DNA from: Prorocentrum cordatum
Lineage: Eukaryota; Sar; Dinophyceae; Prorocentrales; Prorocentraceae
DNA: 64,000 bases
Reading direction: 5' to 3'
NCBI GenBank assembly: GCA_963575745.1
Contig: CAUYUJ010018726.1
Span: forward strand, 1,445,112-1,509,111
Made by a program: the position numbers and the translations under genes. Of this stretch, positions 33,181 through 47,246 are shown in pieces. How positions within the stretch are numbered: the first letter of the stretch is position 1; each line of letters starts with the position of its first letter. Below the pieces are notes generated by a model, which saw only the letters and a list, made by a program, of their open reading frames with translations, made no database searches and had not been told where the DNA came from.

Positions 33181-33422
33181 GGAGGAGGACGAGGAGGAGG
33201 AAGAGGAGGAGGAGTAGGAGGAGTAGGAGGAGGAGGAGGAGGAGGAGGACCTCCCTCCCCTTTGCGTTGCATCCCTGCCCCACCCCATCCATCGTCCTCT
33301 CACCCTCGACACTACAGTCTCTCGATCCTTCCCATGCCCATTCCTCTTCCGTCTGTTCCCTCCGCCTCTCCTCCCCGTCCTCTCTCTTCATCCCCTGCGA
33401 TCCCCGTCCGCTCGCCTTGCAG

Positions 33423-33517
33423 GCCCAGGGATGGACCACGGTGATGATGCGCAACGTGCCCCACTCCTACACGTGCGACAAGCTGATCGATCTGCTGGAG
33501 TCCAACGGGTTCTCGAA
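33423..33517 (+). CDS. Isolated exon of a Mei2-like RRM protein
   Basis: The exon starts after CTTGCAG (AG|G) and reads AQGWTTVMMRNVPHSYTCDK, then LIDLLESNGFS. TTVMMRNVP and the following helix match the beginning of the C-terminal RNA-recognition motif of Mei2-like proteins (typically TTVM-RN-PN-YT--LL---GF). A GT follows at 33518. The next expected exon (the DF-Y-P-DF part of the RRM) was not found nearby. It may be part of a larger gene whose other exons I cannot place, or an exon carried in by a repeat. Confidence 0.5.
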
Positions 33518-35143
33518 GTGGTTTGATACACCCCGCTTACGCCACTCCGCCGGCGTTCAGCAGAGGAGATATCTATGCGGCTTCCGATTTCGTGTGGGTT
33601 GTTGGCCGCTTCCTGTCGTGCTGCCTGCGCGTAGTTGTCGCTGGTTTCGAGCAGGCAGACAAGGCCAAGGCCGACCACTCCAGTTTGAATGCAGGTTCTC
33701 GAGCCTTGCGACAGGCAAGCAAAGGCAAGCAACCTGTCCCTAGCCTTGCGCCGCTAAGCCTTTAGACCCAAGGCCTAGCCGCGCAGGACGGACGAGGAAG
33801 GAGTTTCGGCGCCATTTGGGCCCAGTGCGGGCAGTGAGCCCCCCGCGCCTGCTGCTGATTCAAGCAGCCGCCTTGCCTCGGGAGAGCAGGCTGGTCAGAA
33901 GCCAAGCCCCCCTGGAGCTGGAGATCCCCTTCAAGCTGACGCCGCTGCCGCCCCCCCACTCGCTGCCGGCTGCGCACCGACGTTCGCAGCAGGGCCGCCG
34001 AGATTGTGGGGATCGAGAGCGGGCAGGAGCTTCTCTGCCTCCAAGCCTTTTTTTGGACTCCGCGTTCTAATGTTTACATGGGGTCGTGAATTCCATGTTC
34101 TTTTTTGACAGACAAAGAACCATGAAGGTCCAAGGCAGCCACCCATCAGTTCCCGACCCAGCTCCTGGGGAACCGCCAGGGCCTAGCTGGATTTGGTCGG
34201 GGTTCGTGGGCTCCCCGAGTGTTTATTGTTCAACGTTGCAACCGAAGTGTCGGGCAGGGGATCAGCTCAGAGGTGACCAGACATGACCAATGTTCATGTG
34301 GTCCGTTTGCAGGAGTACCGTCGTAAAACCTCTGAGGACATCAACCAAGCCTCGGCATGTGCGCTCCGACGTGGGTGGACATCGATTTGGGCTCCTGCAC
34401 CCCAAGGAGACCCCATGGGCACGCGAGGCGACACGGCGACCCGTGTTATGTCGTCCGCGGGGTTGCACCCGCTCGGTCGGGCCGCACGCCACCAAGGGCG
34501 AGCGGCGGGAGGCGCAGTTAAGATCCCAGGAGGAGTTCGGCATTGCTGTAGCCAGTGTCTATTTCCAGCACGGCGCCGGGCTCGCTGAGCCCAGCTGTTC
34601 GGTCATAGCGCCTGTCGGTGAGTTTTACCACGTCGTCGGGGCTACCATGGATCGTTGGCGGAAGCTTCAATTTGGAGCCTCACGTGTTCCAACAGAGTGG
34701 TTTCTTCGAGGCAGCGAAAACGGGAGCATATCAAGTCGATTCAGCCTACCTGCTAGACAACAGGGGCACGATAATGAATTATTTGTTTGGATAGCCGTGG
34801 CCCTGGCCAGGCCATCGGATCAGCTGTCATCGATGGGAGTTCGGACCTTGTTCCTCATTTTCGAGTGTTGATCATTGTTTTTCTCATTGTTTTTCCTGAA
34901 GATCCCCGAAAGCCGCCGGGGATCGGATTGGGCCGCATGATTGACCCTCCTGTTCAGCCTCCGCCCTATGCCCTGGTGCGCGCAGTGCTGGGCGGGCCCG
35001 TGCAGCCGGCTACAGACGGCGATGTAGAAATCGCACAACAAGCATGTGATGCGCAGTGCACGCGCTGGGCGGATGTTGTTGAAATCGAACTGTGTAGCCG
35101 CGCGGGGGCCAAACTTAGGGTAACAAAAAGCGACAGAATCATC
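33518..35143. other. No confident gene
   Basis: Plus-strand open segments at about 34560-34870 and 34970-35140 have fairly normal composition. They match no family I can name and their splice junctions are unclear. Confidence 0.3.
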
Positions 35144-35274
35144 AAACTCGGAGGTCCGCGCGGATTTCTCGGATCGGCGCTGGGCCCCCTCCTTGGCGCG
35201 CGGAGCGCGCGAGGGGCGGCGGCGCCGGGAGGCCCCAGCGCCGATCCGAGAAATCCGCGCGGACCTTAGAGTTT
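35144..35274. repeat. Well-preserved TIR element, GGTCCGCGCGGAT family
   Basis: The left arm 35144-35190 begins AAACTCGGAGGTCCGCGCGG, then ATTTCTCGGATCGGCGCTGGG. The right arm 35231-35274 is its reverse complement with very few mismatches. The centre is GC-rich. 131 bp, no coding capacity. It looks like a young MITE or introner in non-annotated sequence; splice-site use cannot be shown here. Confidence 0.8.
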
Positions 35275-36133
35275 TCCTACAACTCCCTCGCATTGGCCTC
35301 GCCCCCCCCCCCCCCCCCCCCCCCTGCAAAAGTCCACGAGGCGTGCGCTGCCGAAGAGGAGCGCATCGGCTTCACCTTGAATTGCGTTGCGGCGCGGGTG
35401 TGCGAGGCGCGCGGCGGGTGGCCGCGCGTGGGCAAGTTGCCAGGCCCCGCGCCGCAGCCGCCGCCGCAGCTCGAGCTCGCCCCAGAGCTGTACGAGCGGC
35501 GCGACCTCAGGCGCCGACGGGGCGGTGGGTGGGGGCGCCGCCGGTGCCGCCGCCACGCTGCGCAGTGCCGCGCGCAGGAGGTGGAACATTGCCTGGGGCA
35601 TGCGTCCGCCCGCTTCGTCGTGGACGTCTGGGCCCAGCAGCCGCGGGCACCGCCTGCGGCGCGCGGCGGATGTCGCGCGGTGCTGCCTCTGCGGCCGGAG
35701 CACGGCGAGGTGCCTGGCTGGTTCGCGGGCGGACTGCCTTGGCGGGCCTTCGAACGCGCCCGAGCTCGACGACGTGGACAGCAGGCCAGTCCGCGAAGAG
35801 GCGGGTCACGGACCCCCTCACGCGGCGCGCCCGCGCTTGTCAGTGCGACGGAGTGGGAGGCGCGGCGCGCTGGACAGCGACTGCCGCAGGGGGCTGCGGC
35901 GACCGCGTAGCAATTAGGTGCCAGACGGGCGCGGCCCTCTGCACACTGGCAGCTCCCCCCTCCCGCCAACGCGATTTGGAAAGGTATTTTGCAAATTCAT
36001 GGCACGGACCATGGGCGCCTATATTTGTTCCCGAACAGGTGGCTGAGTTCCATGCTCACGTTCTCCGGCGTCTAGCGCCCCGCCCCCCCCCCCCCCCCCC
36101 CCCCCCGCCCGCCCGAGCGGCGCGGCCCCGCCC
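35275..36133. other. GC-rich stretch, no confident gene
   Basis: C-runs at 35300-35325 and 36077-36108. Arg/Ala/Pro-rich frames are open on both strands. No domain is recognised. Confidence 0.3.
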
Positions 36134-36667
36134 TTGCCGAAGCAAGGGCGCACCCCCACCGCTTCCCTGCACTGGGCGCGGCGACGAAAACATTGGTTTG
36201 GATCGTCCGCCTCTGGGTTCGGCGAGGGGGGGCTCAGATGCGCCGTGGAGGTCTGCCGCGCCGACGTCGAGACCGCCAGAGCTGCCCTCGCGTCTGCCCC
36301 TCCCGGGGCGGCCAGGGGCCAGGAAGACCCGGCGCCTGTTTTTCGCAAGACGCAGCAGATGGCTGCCAGCGCGTCCATTTGCGCCGAGCCAGAAGGACAC
36401 GTCAAGGAGCCGCTAGGGCAAGTTGCGCAGGCCGTCGAGGCCATTATTTGCGACGCGCGTGCCAGACGCCAGGCGTCTTGGAACCAGTGGATTGCGGCAG
36501 GCACCCATCAGCGAGCTAGGGGCTTCATCAGGTCACTCCTCAGGGTAGAGTGGTCTGCCACTGCTGCCCTTGCCAATGACGGCCCCGTTGTCAGCGACCC
36601 CCTGCCGGCGCTAGCCTCGGAGGCCGTCGCGTTTCAGACTCTCTCGCAGGCGAGACTGGCTGGCTGA
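36134..36667 (+). CDS. Open frame of unknown function
   Basis: A 177-codon frame. Its second half (about 36240-36660) has balanced composition and a segment ARRQASWNQWIAAGTH that recalls the linker before the reverse transcriptase of non-LTR retroelements in dinoflagellate genomes. This is a weak impression. No RT or endonuclease motif is present, so a remnant is the most that could be claimed. Confidence 0.25.
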   Translation: MPKQGRTPTASLHWARRRKHWFGSSASGFGEGGLRCAVEVCRADVETARAALASAPPGAARGQEDPAPVFRKTQQMAASASICAEPEGHVKEPLGQVAQAVEAIICDARARRQASWNQWIAAGTHQRARGFIRSLLRVEWSATAALANDGPVVSDPLPALASEAVAFQTLSQARLAG

Positions 36668-38270
<1,603 letters not shown>

Positions 38271-41200
38271 ATGGCTCACGTTTCGGATCTTGGCTGGACA
38301 CTCGCACTGACGAGGCTGGCAATGTGTGTAGGGTGCCGTGCTTGTAGCCACCGTGGAGTTCCTCCTTGGGGTGATTACACCGCTGCGTTCAAAGGCTTGA
38401 ACCTAAGAAACCGCTGGAAGCACCACCGCAGCCAGAAGCGCAAACAACATGTTGTCAATTATGTTGGCGAAGCACATGGCGATGGAACTAGCTCTTGCGT
38501 TGCGGGCGCCCCATCCGCCGAGCGCTTCCATTCGCTTCTAGACCAAGTCCCCCGGGGAACCACCACGCGGAAGGGCGCGGCAATGGACGGCCGGACACGT
38601 TGTGATAACATGAAGTGGGCAATCTGCGAATCCATGCGCTCGGTAGAGCGGAAGTTTGCCAAAGATGCGACCGTTGTCGCATTGTACCAGGACGTTCGCA
38701 AGAACCGGTTGCTGATTCGCTTCGCCATGGTGAAGCCTGACTTGACAGTCTTGCGTGGCATTCTTGGACAAGCTAGATTCTCTGGCGAGGGCACTGCCAA
38801 CGCTCCAAGCATCGCCAACCTCACGATGGCAGTGTTGACTCGCTGGGCAACTGTCGTTTACGGATGCCGCGTAGGCCCGCCAGCGATCAAACATACACGT
38901 GGGATCACACTCCCGAGCGCAGTATGTTGTTGCATAGATCGGAGGGATCGGGTCGCATCGGATCGCCCCCCCATGATTTGTTGGTTGGTTTGTTCGAGGT
39001 GTCTCGGCTCAGCTCCTCTCAACGCGGTTATTTCGCGCCCTTGGGTGGATCGCGTCGTGATCGTTGCAACCGTGATCCACAGTGCGCACGTTTGTGTTGT
39101 CGCATGTGCGTTGGTGTCCAGTTCTTAGCTGCCCAGGCGACGTGGACATGGAAGCTGCTGCTTCCATCGCGCGCAAGTGCGAGCTACTGGCCGCTGACGC
39201 GGCGTTGGGCGAACAGCTTGCCATAGACATGCTGCGGAAGGGGGATTTGCATGCTGGACCTGCTTCGCTTCCGAATGTGCGCCTTCGCATTCGCGACGTG
39301 CCGCGCGCTTCCCGCAGGACAGCATGGGGGATTTGCGCACTAGCGTCCTCGCCTCTTCCTGCGTAGTAGACGGCAGGGGGTCACCCCGGACCTCTCCCCC
39401 CTCCTCCTCGCTCCTCCTCGCTCCTCCTCCTCCTCCTCCTCCTCCTCCTCCTCCTCCTCCTCCTCCTCCTCCTCCTCCTCTTCCTCATCCTCACTCCCCA
39501 TCGCCCCCCCCTTCTCCCCGTCGTTCCTCCTCCTGCTCCTCATCCTCTCCGCCCCCCTCCTCCTTCTCCTCCTTCCTCCCCCTCCAACTTCCACCATCCC
39601 CCCTTTGCCCTCCGCCCTCAACCTCCTCCTCCTCCTCCTCGTGCTCCCCCATCCTGGGAGGTCCCCATCCACTCGCCGATCGAGTCTGATTCGGCTTGCG
39701 CTGCCCAAGCCTCGGTAGAATATTCCCATGACTCACCCCTTTTCAGGATCACGTCTCGGACGATGAAGCTGGACCCGTTTGTCGATGAGGCGATGGAGAT
39801 GTTTGTTCGGGGGAAGCAGAGCGCCGGCGCACTCATCTCCAACAGCGAGATCTTCAAGGACAGGTTCGGCGCGAATGTGGAGAAGGCAAAAAGGGGCGGC
39901 ATCCTGAGACCTCTGATCAGGAATCTAGGTTTCGCACGCCACCGGTTTGATTCTATCAGCAAGCCATTAGGCCGACAAGTGGCGAATTTAGATGCGCTCA
40001 TAGCGACGGCGATCCAGATGTCGGGCGAGCGCAAAGGCCTCAAGGAAGGGACTGCAAGTGATATGTCCTTGGTGTGGATTGACACCGAGCGGTGCCTCCA
40101 GGCTGCGCTCATGGCTGACGCGCTCGACGAATGCTAACAATTCACCCGCTACTTGGACGACGAGGAGTTCGACGCTGCGTTGCTGTCGAGCGAAGTCGCC
40201 GTGCTCATCGGCAAGCTCAAGTTCCCCTTTACTGACCAGCTGGACGAGCACGGACAGACCTTCCAGAACTGCTGGAGATTGGGGCACACTCAGCTCATGG
40301 TAAAACATATGTCTGCGGCCACGCTCGGACCTTGGGGGCTGCTGATATGTTGCAGCGCTGCGCTGCGAGAATGTAATCCTGGTTGCGAGTGGCTCACTGT
40401 CATCGGAAGCGAATTTCCATCCTGGGAGATTGTTCAGGCGTTCCGGGCGTTGCAGTCTCGGACGACCTATACACAGAAAAGACTCGCATTGAGACGATGG
40501 GACAATGATGCAGATCGGCTCGCCATTATCGCGGACGTTCCAGCTGGGCAGCTGAAAACGCAGATCGATGACATCTACCACTATGCCGCCTATGCTTACC
40601 GAGAGCCCCCTGGAACTTCGACCTTTGAGGCGTGGAGGTCGGCCAGTCAGAAAATCAAGCGTGGCGCGCAGTCCAGACACCGCGACGTTCAGTGCCTGGT
40701 GTCTTTGTTGGCGAGATTTGCTGTTTACGGCGCCAGAGCGCCGGGGGTCGAACAAAACTTCGGCGTTGCTTCCTGGGCGGCGCGCGCCTTGCAAGGCCGG
40801 CGCATGGATGCCCAGAAGAGCAACAACATCAAGATCGTCATCGATTCCAAGAGCCACGTCACGAACGACCTCATCATTGGTGCGCAGAAGCTGCACGTGG
40901 AGCATTTTGGTGACAGCCGTAACCCTGGCGCCGAACATCGAATTGACAAGGGCGCGCCGAGGAAACGACGGGCGGATGCTGAAGTTGCGTTCTTGAGCGC
41001 CAGACGGACAGCCACGCTCCAAGGGGCGACGGCAACAGGCGACTCACCGGCAGTGCCAACCGCAGCGTTGAATGATAACCAGAAGAAGGAGATTTACCAC
41101 CAGTCCGATAACCTTTTGAAGCAATTACACGCAGCATTTCGAGACGACTTGTTGCTGCCACACGCGGTTCCGGATGACATTCGGGAGGCCTTCAAGGTGT

Positions 41201-42982
41201 CGGAGGCAGCGGAAGTCAAGGCGCAGCGGGGGCGGCCGAACAAGTACAGGAGCCGGGCCACCACAGATGGGCACGGCACTCAGCATGAGCCCCTTCCCCA
41301 AAGTCCGCCGCTAGTAGCGGCGAACCCGATGGGCAGCGAGCGCATTTCTAGCACTCTTGCAAGTGCAGCCCGTGGAAAAGAATGGTCATTGGTCCGAAAG
41401 ATACCCGTGCCCGGGGCCAGCCAAGGTGAGATGGGCCGCCCGGGGGACTGGGCGCTTGCCATTTGCCCGGTCAGCTTGCCCCGCGCGCGCCAGTGCAGCA
41501 TCCGCGCGTCAAGACGCAACGGCGCGCTCGATGGTTGGGTGTCTGATTGCAGCGACAAGCGCTGGTTTTGTTAGGGACGTCTCGGGGCATCGTGGTGCGT
41601 GCGCGATTCGAAGCCGCCCATATGTGGCGGCGCCTGTCCCAATCGATAAAGAGTTGCATTCCCTCGCTATCCTGGCAACCAATGCGTCCGGGCCGGCCCT
41701 GAGGAACGACGTTGCAATGTCGCGCCCCCAGGGGGGCCGCAGCGGCCACGTCGGGGACGGCTCTAGAGGGCATGATATGTGCTCGAGAGCGTTTTGGGCC
41801 TGCCGCCACCTCGGCTAGGCACGGGGACCTGCCTGAAACCACCGAAACATACCTGGACCGAGCTGGGGTGAGCTGCGGCACCCCGGCTAGGTACGGGTAT
41901 GTTTTTTGGGTTTTCATGGGGCAACCGTACCTAGCTGGGGTGATCCGCAGACGGCCGTCCAAGGGGGGCGGCCTCTGGCGACCTCGCCCAGGGCACAGAT
42001 TCGCGATGTCTCTGCATCGAGCAATTCGCGATAAGGCGGTTGTCGCGCAATGACGTTCGCTCCAGAGTTGTTCGCATGCGCCCCCGAGTGCGCGTTGACT
42101 CCTCAACGCCCGGATGTGTGTCTGGGGGCGCGCCTCCGCAGTAGCTGGTCTACATCGACAACAACCAACGCAGGGTCGGGCACTCCGCCGATTCGAACGC
42201 GCGTGCGATCGGTGCTAACGTGCGCCCCGAGAAGACAGCGGTCTGTAATGCCCGATCGGCTGTCGTTTCTACACTTGTGCAGCCGCCGTCAGCTGCGACG
42301 AACCGCCCCCCCCCGGCCCCTTGCCACCCTGTCTAGGTAAGGGTGCGGGTATCTTTCGCGCTCGAGCAATGGGGAGGGGGTAAATGCTGGGTCTCTACCT
42401 AGACTTTGGCCACCCATGAAGGCGCGTCGATGCTGTGTTGGCCGGGAAGCCAATGCCAGACAGCGCGACGCTCCAGGACAGGTCGATTTTCGTGGAGCAT
42501 AACGTCACCCAGGACGTCAAAGAGGATGTACGTCGAGCAGCGGTGCAAAAGGGCATGCACATGACAGACCAGAGAGTCGCTGCGCACATTTTCGTTGTGG
42601 CGAGCCCGACGGAGGTGGGCAGGAGGGCCACTTGGGCAGCAGCTTTGATTGGTGGAACCTTATGCACTGGTGCTTTTTTTTCATTCGTGGCAACAGCTCC
42701 ACCATCGTGTGCAAGGCGGCCTCGAGGGTGAAGCGCCAGGTGCGGGCGTCCGACGACTTCGAGACGGCCCGCGCAGCTCTGCGGGACATCGTCGACAAAT
42801 GCTGTAAAGGCAACCTGCACGGCAGCAAGTGGACGCGGCTGCTGACCCGGGCTGACTTCGCGACGAAGTACGCCGAGCAGTACGTGAAGGGCAAGAAGGG
42901 CAAGCTCTCTGAGCTCATCGCCCTGACCACCGTGGCTGAGAAGAGCACTGAGGACCGGCGGTCCCGATTATCTTATTGTTAG
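38271..42982 (+). CDS. Multi-exon unknown protein of a dinoflagellate-type family, broken
   Basis: Exon 1 is read from about 38271 to 38898 (true start unclear). Intron 38899-39136 (GT-AG) joins HT-R-DVDMEAAAS in frame. Exon 39137-39362; intron 39363-39746 (GTAGTA...TTTTCAG, TCC-rich); exon 39747 to about 41425, ending at a good donor G|GTGAGA. A last coding stretch spans about 42422-42982. Stretches such as MKWAICESMRSVERKF, FARHRFDSISKPLGR and ARAPGVEQNFGVASW look like a protein family I have seen as 'hypothetical' in dinoflagellates. The part around 40720-40800 vaguely resembles a hAT C-terminal region. Defects: an in-frame TAA at 40135-40137, with the frame open for 1.4 kb beyond, and a frame change at a T8 run (42674-42681). 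Function unknown. Confidence 0.55.
39363..39746 (+). other. GT-AG intron with long TCC tract
   Basis: Begins GTAGTAGACG and ends CCCCTTTTCAG. (TCC)n fills 39400-39660. It is a phase-2 intron, joining LPA to ITSRTMKLD. Confidence 0.65.
41426..42421 (+). other. Probable intron region with an inverted repeat
   Basis: Starts with GTGAGATG at 41426; the acceptor is unsettled. GCACCCCGGCTAGGTACGGG (41877) and CCGTACCTAGCTGGGGTGA (41926) form an inverted repeat with a ~30-nt loop. CACCTCGGCTAGGCACGG (41809) and CACCCTGTCTAGGTAAGGGT (42327) are further related copies. Confidence 0.5.
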
Positions 42983-43204
42983 CCCCCCTCCAGCCCCCCT
43001 CCTCTAGCCTCCCTCCTCCCCTTCTATGTTCCTCCCCATCTCCCTCCTCAGCCTCTTCTGGTTCCTCTCGTCCTCCATCCTCGTTTCAGCTCCTTCCAAC
43101 TTCGCGCCGCCCCTCCTTCGCTCAGAATCCCCCGCCCTTTCACTCTGCATCCGCGTCTTCATTATCAAAATGCTCTCAAACCCTCATCCCCCGTTTTTCT
43201 CGTT
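42983..43204. other. Pyrimidine-rich 3' flank
   Basis: CCTCC-rich sequence after the end of the last coding stretch. No gene. Confidence 0.4.
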
Positions 43205-43380
43205 GGCGCATGCGGGAAAGTATGTGTGTGCGTATGTGCATGTGCATGTGTATGTGTATGTGTATGTGTATGCGTGTATGTGTGTATGTGTGTATGTGTG
43301 TAGGTATGCATGTGTGTAGGTGTGCATGCGCATATATGTGAATGTCCACATGTTTTGTATATGTGAACGTATATACGTAC

Positions 43381-43417
<37 letters not shown>

Positions 43418-43470
43418 TTTGGTTGATATGTGCATGTGTATGTATATATATATATGCATGCATGCATTTA
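43205..43470. repeat. GTATGT-type and (TA)n microsatellites
   Basis: GTATGTGCATGT and GTGTATGTGTATG repeats, then (TA)n at 43381-43414. Another (AT)n lies at 43748-43800. Confidence 0.95.
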
Positions 43471-43514
43471 TGTGCATGTGCGCATTTGCTCTCACCAGCC
43501 CGTTCGCGCCCGCG

Positions 43515-43650
43515 CGCGCGAGAGACCCCAGGGCCCTAAGGAGCCCCAAGAGGCCCAAAAGACGCCCCAAAGAGGTCCAACGAGGCCCCAGGACTGCCCC
43601 CCAAAGGCTTGAAGAGGCATCGAAACTGCTTCCCTGGGGCCCCAAATAAG
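43515..43650 (-). repeat. CTTGGGGCC-type array, inverted
   Basis: GACCCCAGGGCCCTAAGGAG, then CCCCAAGAGGCCC-type units. Reverse orientation of the 80-725 family. Confidence 0.6.
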
Positions 43651-43744
43651 CCAACCACGAGACCCCATCCAACATCTATGAGGCCTCTGACCCACCAACT
43701 AGGCACGGTGGCGAGATGGGCCGAAGGCCATTATGTTTGTTCGG

Positions 43745-43796
<52 letters not shown>

Positions 43797-43939
43797 GTAT
43801 AGATATGTGCATGCTTCTGTATGTGTATATTCCCCAACCAGAGCTTGCCTCTGTAGGGGTCCAAGCGGATTCACATGGTTAGGTGAGCCCCGCCGCCGAT
43901 TTCGGTCGGTGGCCGGGCCCGGGTGCCTGGGCGCTTGGG

Positions 43940-44530
43940 TGCCTTATAGCCCACTAGCCCACAAGCCCAAATAACCTTATAGCCGTATCGCCAAATAACC
44001 CTATAGCCATATAGATTTGCGGCCCAATAGCCCAAAAGCCTTATAGCCCTATTGCCCAATAGCCTCATAGCACTATAGCCCTGAAGCCCTATTTCACTAT
44101 AGTTCTATTGCCCTATAGACCCATAGCCCTATAGCCCCATAGCCCTGTAGCCCTATGTCCCCATAGCCTTATAGCGCAATAGCCCGATAGCCCTACAGCC
44201 CTATCGCCGTAGTTCCATAGCCCTATAGCCCTGTAGCCCCATAGCCCGATACCCCCATAACCCCATAGCCCAATCGCCCTATAGCCCTAAAGCCTTAGCC
44301 CAATAGCCCTATACCCCATATAGCCATGCAGCCCTATAGCCCTATAGCCCAATACCCCTGTAGCCATAGCCCTGTAGCCCTATAGTCCTATATCCCTATA
44401 GCCCAATAGCCGTACAGCCCCACAGCCCAATAGCCCTATAGCCCCATTGCCCTGTAGCCCAATAGCCCAAAAGCCCAAATAGCGCAATCGCCTAACAGCC
44501 CTATAGCCATATGCTCCCATAGCCGTGTAG
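43940..44530. repeat. Degenerate 8-bp ATAGCCCN satellite
   Basis: About 65 units of ATAGCCCT, ATAGCCCC, ATAGCCCA and variants, with CTATAG centres. A second array lies at 51740-52210. It is not the TTTAGGG telomere repeat. Confidence 0.95.
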
Positions 44531-44639
44531 TCTCATTGCCCCAACAAAAGTATTGTTTTTGTCAAGTGTCATGTATGTGTAGATGTCTATGTATATGCAA
44601 ATGCAAATGCATATGTATGCGATGCACAATTCGCACCTT

Positions 44640-44955
44640 CGCCACTTCGGCAGATGCACGCCGGGCTGGCGCAACGCTAAAGGAGCCGCCCCGGTAGGGG
44701 CGCCGAGCAAATGTAACAATCAGGGGCGCCCTTGACAAATTTATGCCGTGTGGGTGTAACCACTGCCCCCCCCCCCCCCCCGTCGGCAGGCGTGCGCCGA
44801 GTAGGTGTAACAACTAGGGCCCCCCCAGCAGATGCACGTCGAGCTGGTGCAACAACTTAGGGGGCCCCCTCGGCATATGCACGCCGAGTAGGCGTAACAC
44901 GTGAGCTCCCCCTACTCGACAAATGCATGCCGAGGAAGAAATGTAACAATTAATC
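44640..44955. repeat. Degenerate ~55 bp minisatellite
   Basis: Five to six loose copies with GCAGATGCACGCCGAG, TAGGTGTAACAACTAGGG and GGGCCCCC. One copy contains a C16 run (44766-44781). Confidence 0.65.
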
Positions 44956-45019
44956 GTCTTCCCCCTTCCACCTCCTCGTCCTCCCCCCCCCCCCCCCTCC
45001 CCGGCCTCCTCCTGCCATG

Positions 45020-45111
45020 CGAGGACCTCCGGGACATCAAGAATGTTCACGCGATGGACACGTTCGGGGCGTACCTGTCGGCGAACGCCGACTCGACCCA
45101 GAGTCGGATAG
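45020..45111 (+). CDS. Possible isolated exon
   Basis: After a pyrimidine-rich tract and GCGAG the frame DLRDIKNVHAMDTFGAYLSA, then NADSTQSRI, is open and has ordinary composition. GTGCATG follows at about 45111. It could be an exon of a plus-strand gene whose other exons I cannot place. Weak. Confidence 0.3.
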
Positions 45112-45657
45112 GTGCATGTGGAATTTGATTTGAGGGCCTTGCTTGCGGTCGCAGACGGCGGGGCCTCTGCGCTGGCGCTGCCTGCGCGGCCAAAAGTGTC
45201 TGATGGCCCATCTCCCTATCACCCCCCGTGACCATGGCCATGGTCGTCAATGCCACTAGTCAGATCCCCAGGATGCCCTACTGGTTTCCTACCCTGGGAT
45301 ACCAACAGATACCGAATCTCCCGTGGCGCGCCGTGACCAGAACTTCAAGGCGAATCCAGGCGCGGTGGCGCCAACGGCATCGGTCTCGTGAATCTTATGA
45401 TGCCCATTTCCCCCGCCCCCTTGCATCGCCAGCCGCGCCCCTATCCCATCCGTTATCCCCCTCGCAGGTCCCGCCGCGCCCCCCCCCCCCCCCCCCCCCC
45501 GCCAATCCCCCTTTGCTCTCCCTCCCCACAGCAGCTGTTGATGGGGGCCACCGGGCGCCGATGTAGCGAGCGGGGGTGGCTAGGCGGAGCGGGGCGGCAG
45601 GGAGGGGGGCGCAGGGCGATGCGGGAACAGGGCGACGCGGGGGAGCAAGGGGGGGGG

Positions 45658-45898
45658 TGGGATGCGAGGCAGCACGGGACGGGAGGCCACGCTAGAGAGG
45701 AATGCTGTCTGGTCGTTGGGGGGCGCGCGCGAACGCGCGCATTGGGGCGGGGGCTTGCACTTCTCTCGCCGGCCCTGCGCCTTATTATCTAGTTAATCCG
45801 AGGGGCAGGGGCACTTTTTACTCGCCGACCCTCCACTTCCTCGTCTGTCTCTTCCTGCCCTCTCTCCCAGACATCCTGATCCTCGCTGCTCTCTGTCT

Positions 45899-45980
<82 letters not shown>

Positions 45981-45991
45981 TTTTTTTTTTT

Positions 45992-46049
<58 letters not shown>

Positions 46050-46052
46050 GTT

Positions 46053-46145
<93 letters not shown>

Positions 46146-46186
46146 TCCTCTTCCTCTTCCTCTTCCTCTTCCTCTTCCTCTTCCTC

Positions 46187-46238
<52 letters not shown>

Positions 46239-46266
46239 TCTTCCTCTTCCTCCTTCTCTCTCCCTC

Positions 46267-46322
<56 letters not shown>

Positions 46323-47192
46323 ATCGTCCTCCTTCCAGGGCTAACGTGGCCACGCTTGCTCAAGCATTGACGGCCGCCTCTTGGTTTTTGAAGCCTATAG
46401 GCTTGGTATATTTACTCTCCTGCAGGTGGGTTGGATCAAAGGTAACATTTGGAATTAGCAGCGGTGGCCGAATGCTCTGCGTTGAGCCCCTGCCCCCCTT
46501 GAACCCCCTGCCTGTGGCCCCAGGAGAGCTTTGGGGGGCCTTGCCTGGCTGGGAAGCCCCTGAGAAGGTATCGGGGGGCTCGCGCCCAGCGTTCGAGAGT
46601 ACTCCGAAGCGGCACTTCAGGAAGACCTGGGGGCGTCGTTAGCAATCCCAAGTGTGGCCCAGCGCCCGAAGGATTCTGCGCGCTGATCCGGGGTGCTCTG
46701 GGGCGTCGCAAGCACTCCTACGAGGCGTCGTAAGCAGTCCTCCAGGGGATCGCCGAGCCCCGAAGGAATCCGCATGACAGTCCAGGGCGCCCCGGAGCGG
46801 CTCATGCAATCCTTCGGGGGGCCAGCGGCTCCCGGAGGGGTCTGAATGGCACCCCGGGGCGCCGCGGAGCGGCGCAAGCAATCCTTCGGGGGGCCAGCGA
46901 CTCCCGAAGGGGTCTGCACGACGCGGATGCGAGGCAGCACGGGACGGGAGGCCACACTAGAGAGGAATGCTGTCTGGTCGTTGGGGGGGCGCGCGCAAAC
47001 GCATGCATTGGGGCGGGGGCTTGCGCTTCTCTCGCCAGCCTGATTTGTCCGAGGGGCAATGGCGCCTTTTACTCACCGACCGACCGTCCACTTCCTCGTC
47101 TGTCTCTTCCTGCCCTCTGCCCCTCTGACATCCTGATCCTCGCTACTCTCTTTCTCCCTCTTTTCTCCTTTTTTTGTTGTTCCATTGTTTTT

Positions 47193-47246
<54 letters not shown>

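Noticed and set aside
43940-44530. ATAGCCCN array as telomere or subtelomere
   Set aside because: The unit is 8 bp ATAGCCCN, not the TTTAGGG/CCCTAAA type, and a second array is inside an intron.
45702-46370. Poly-Phe/Ser frame of 222 codons
   Set aside because: T79, (TA)n and (CT)n tracts.
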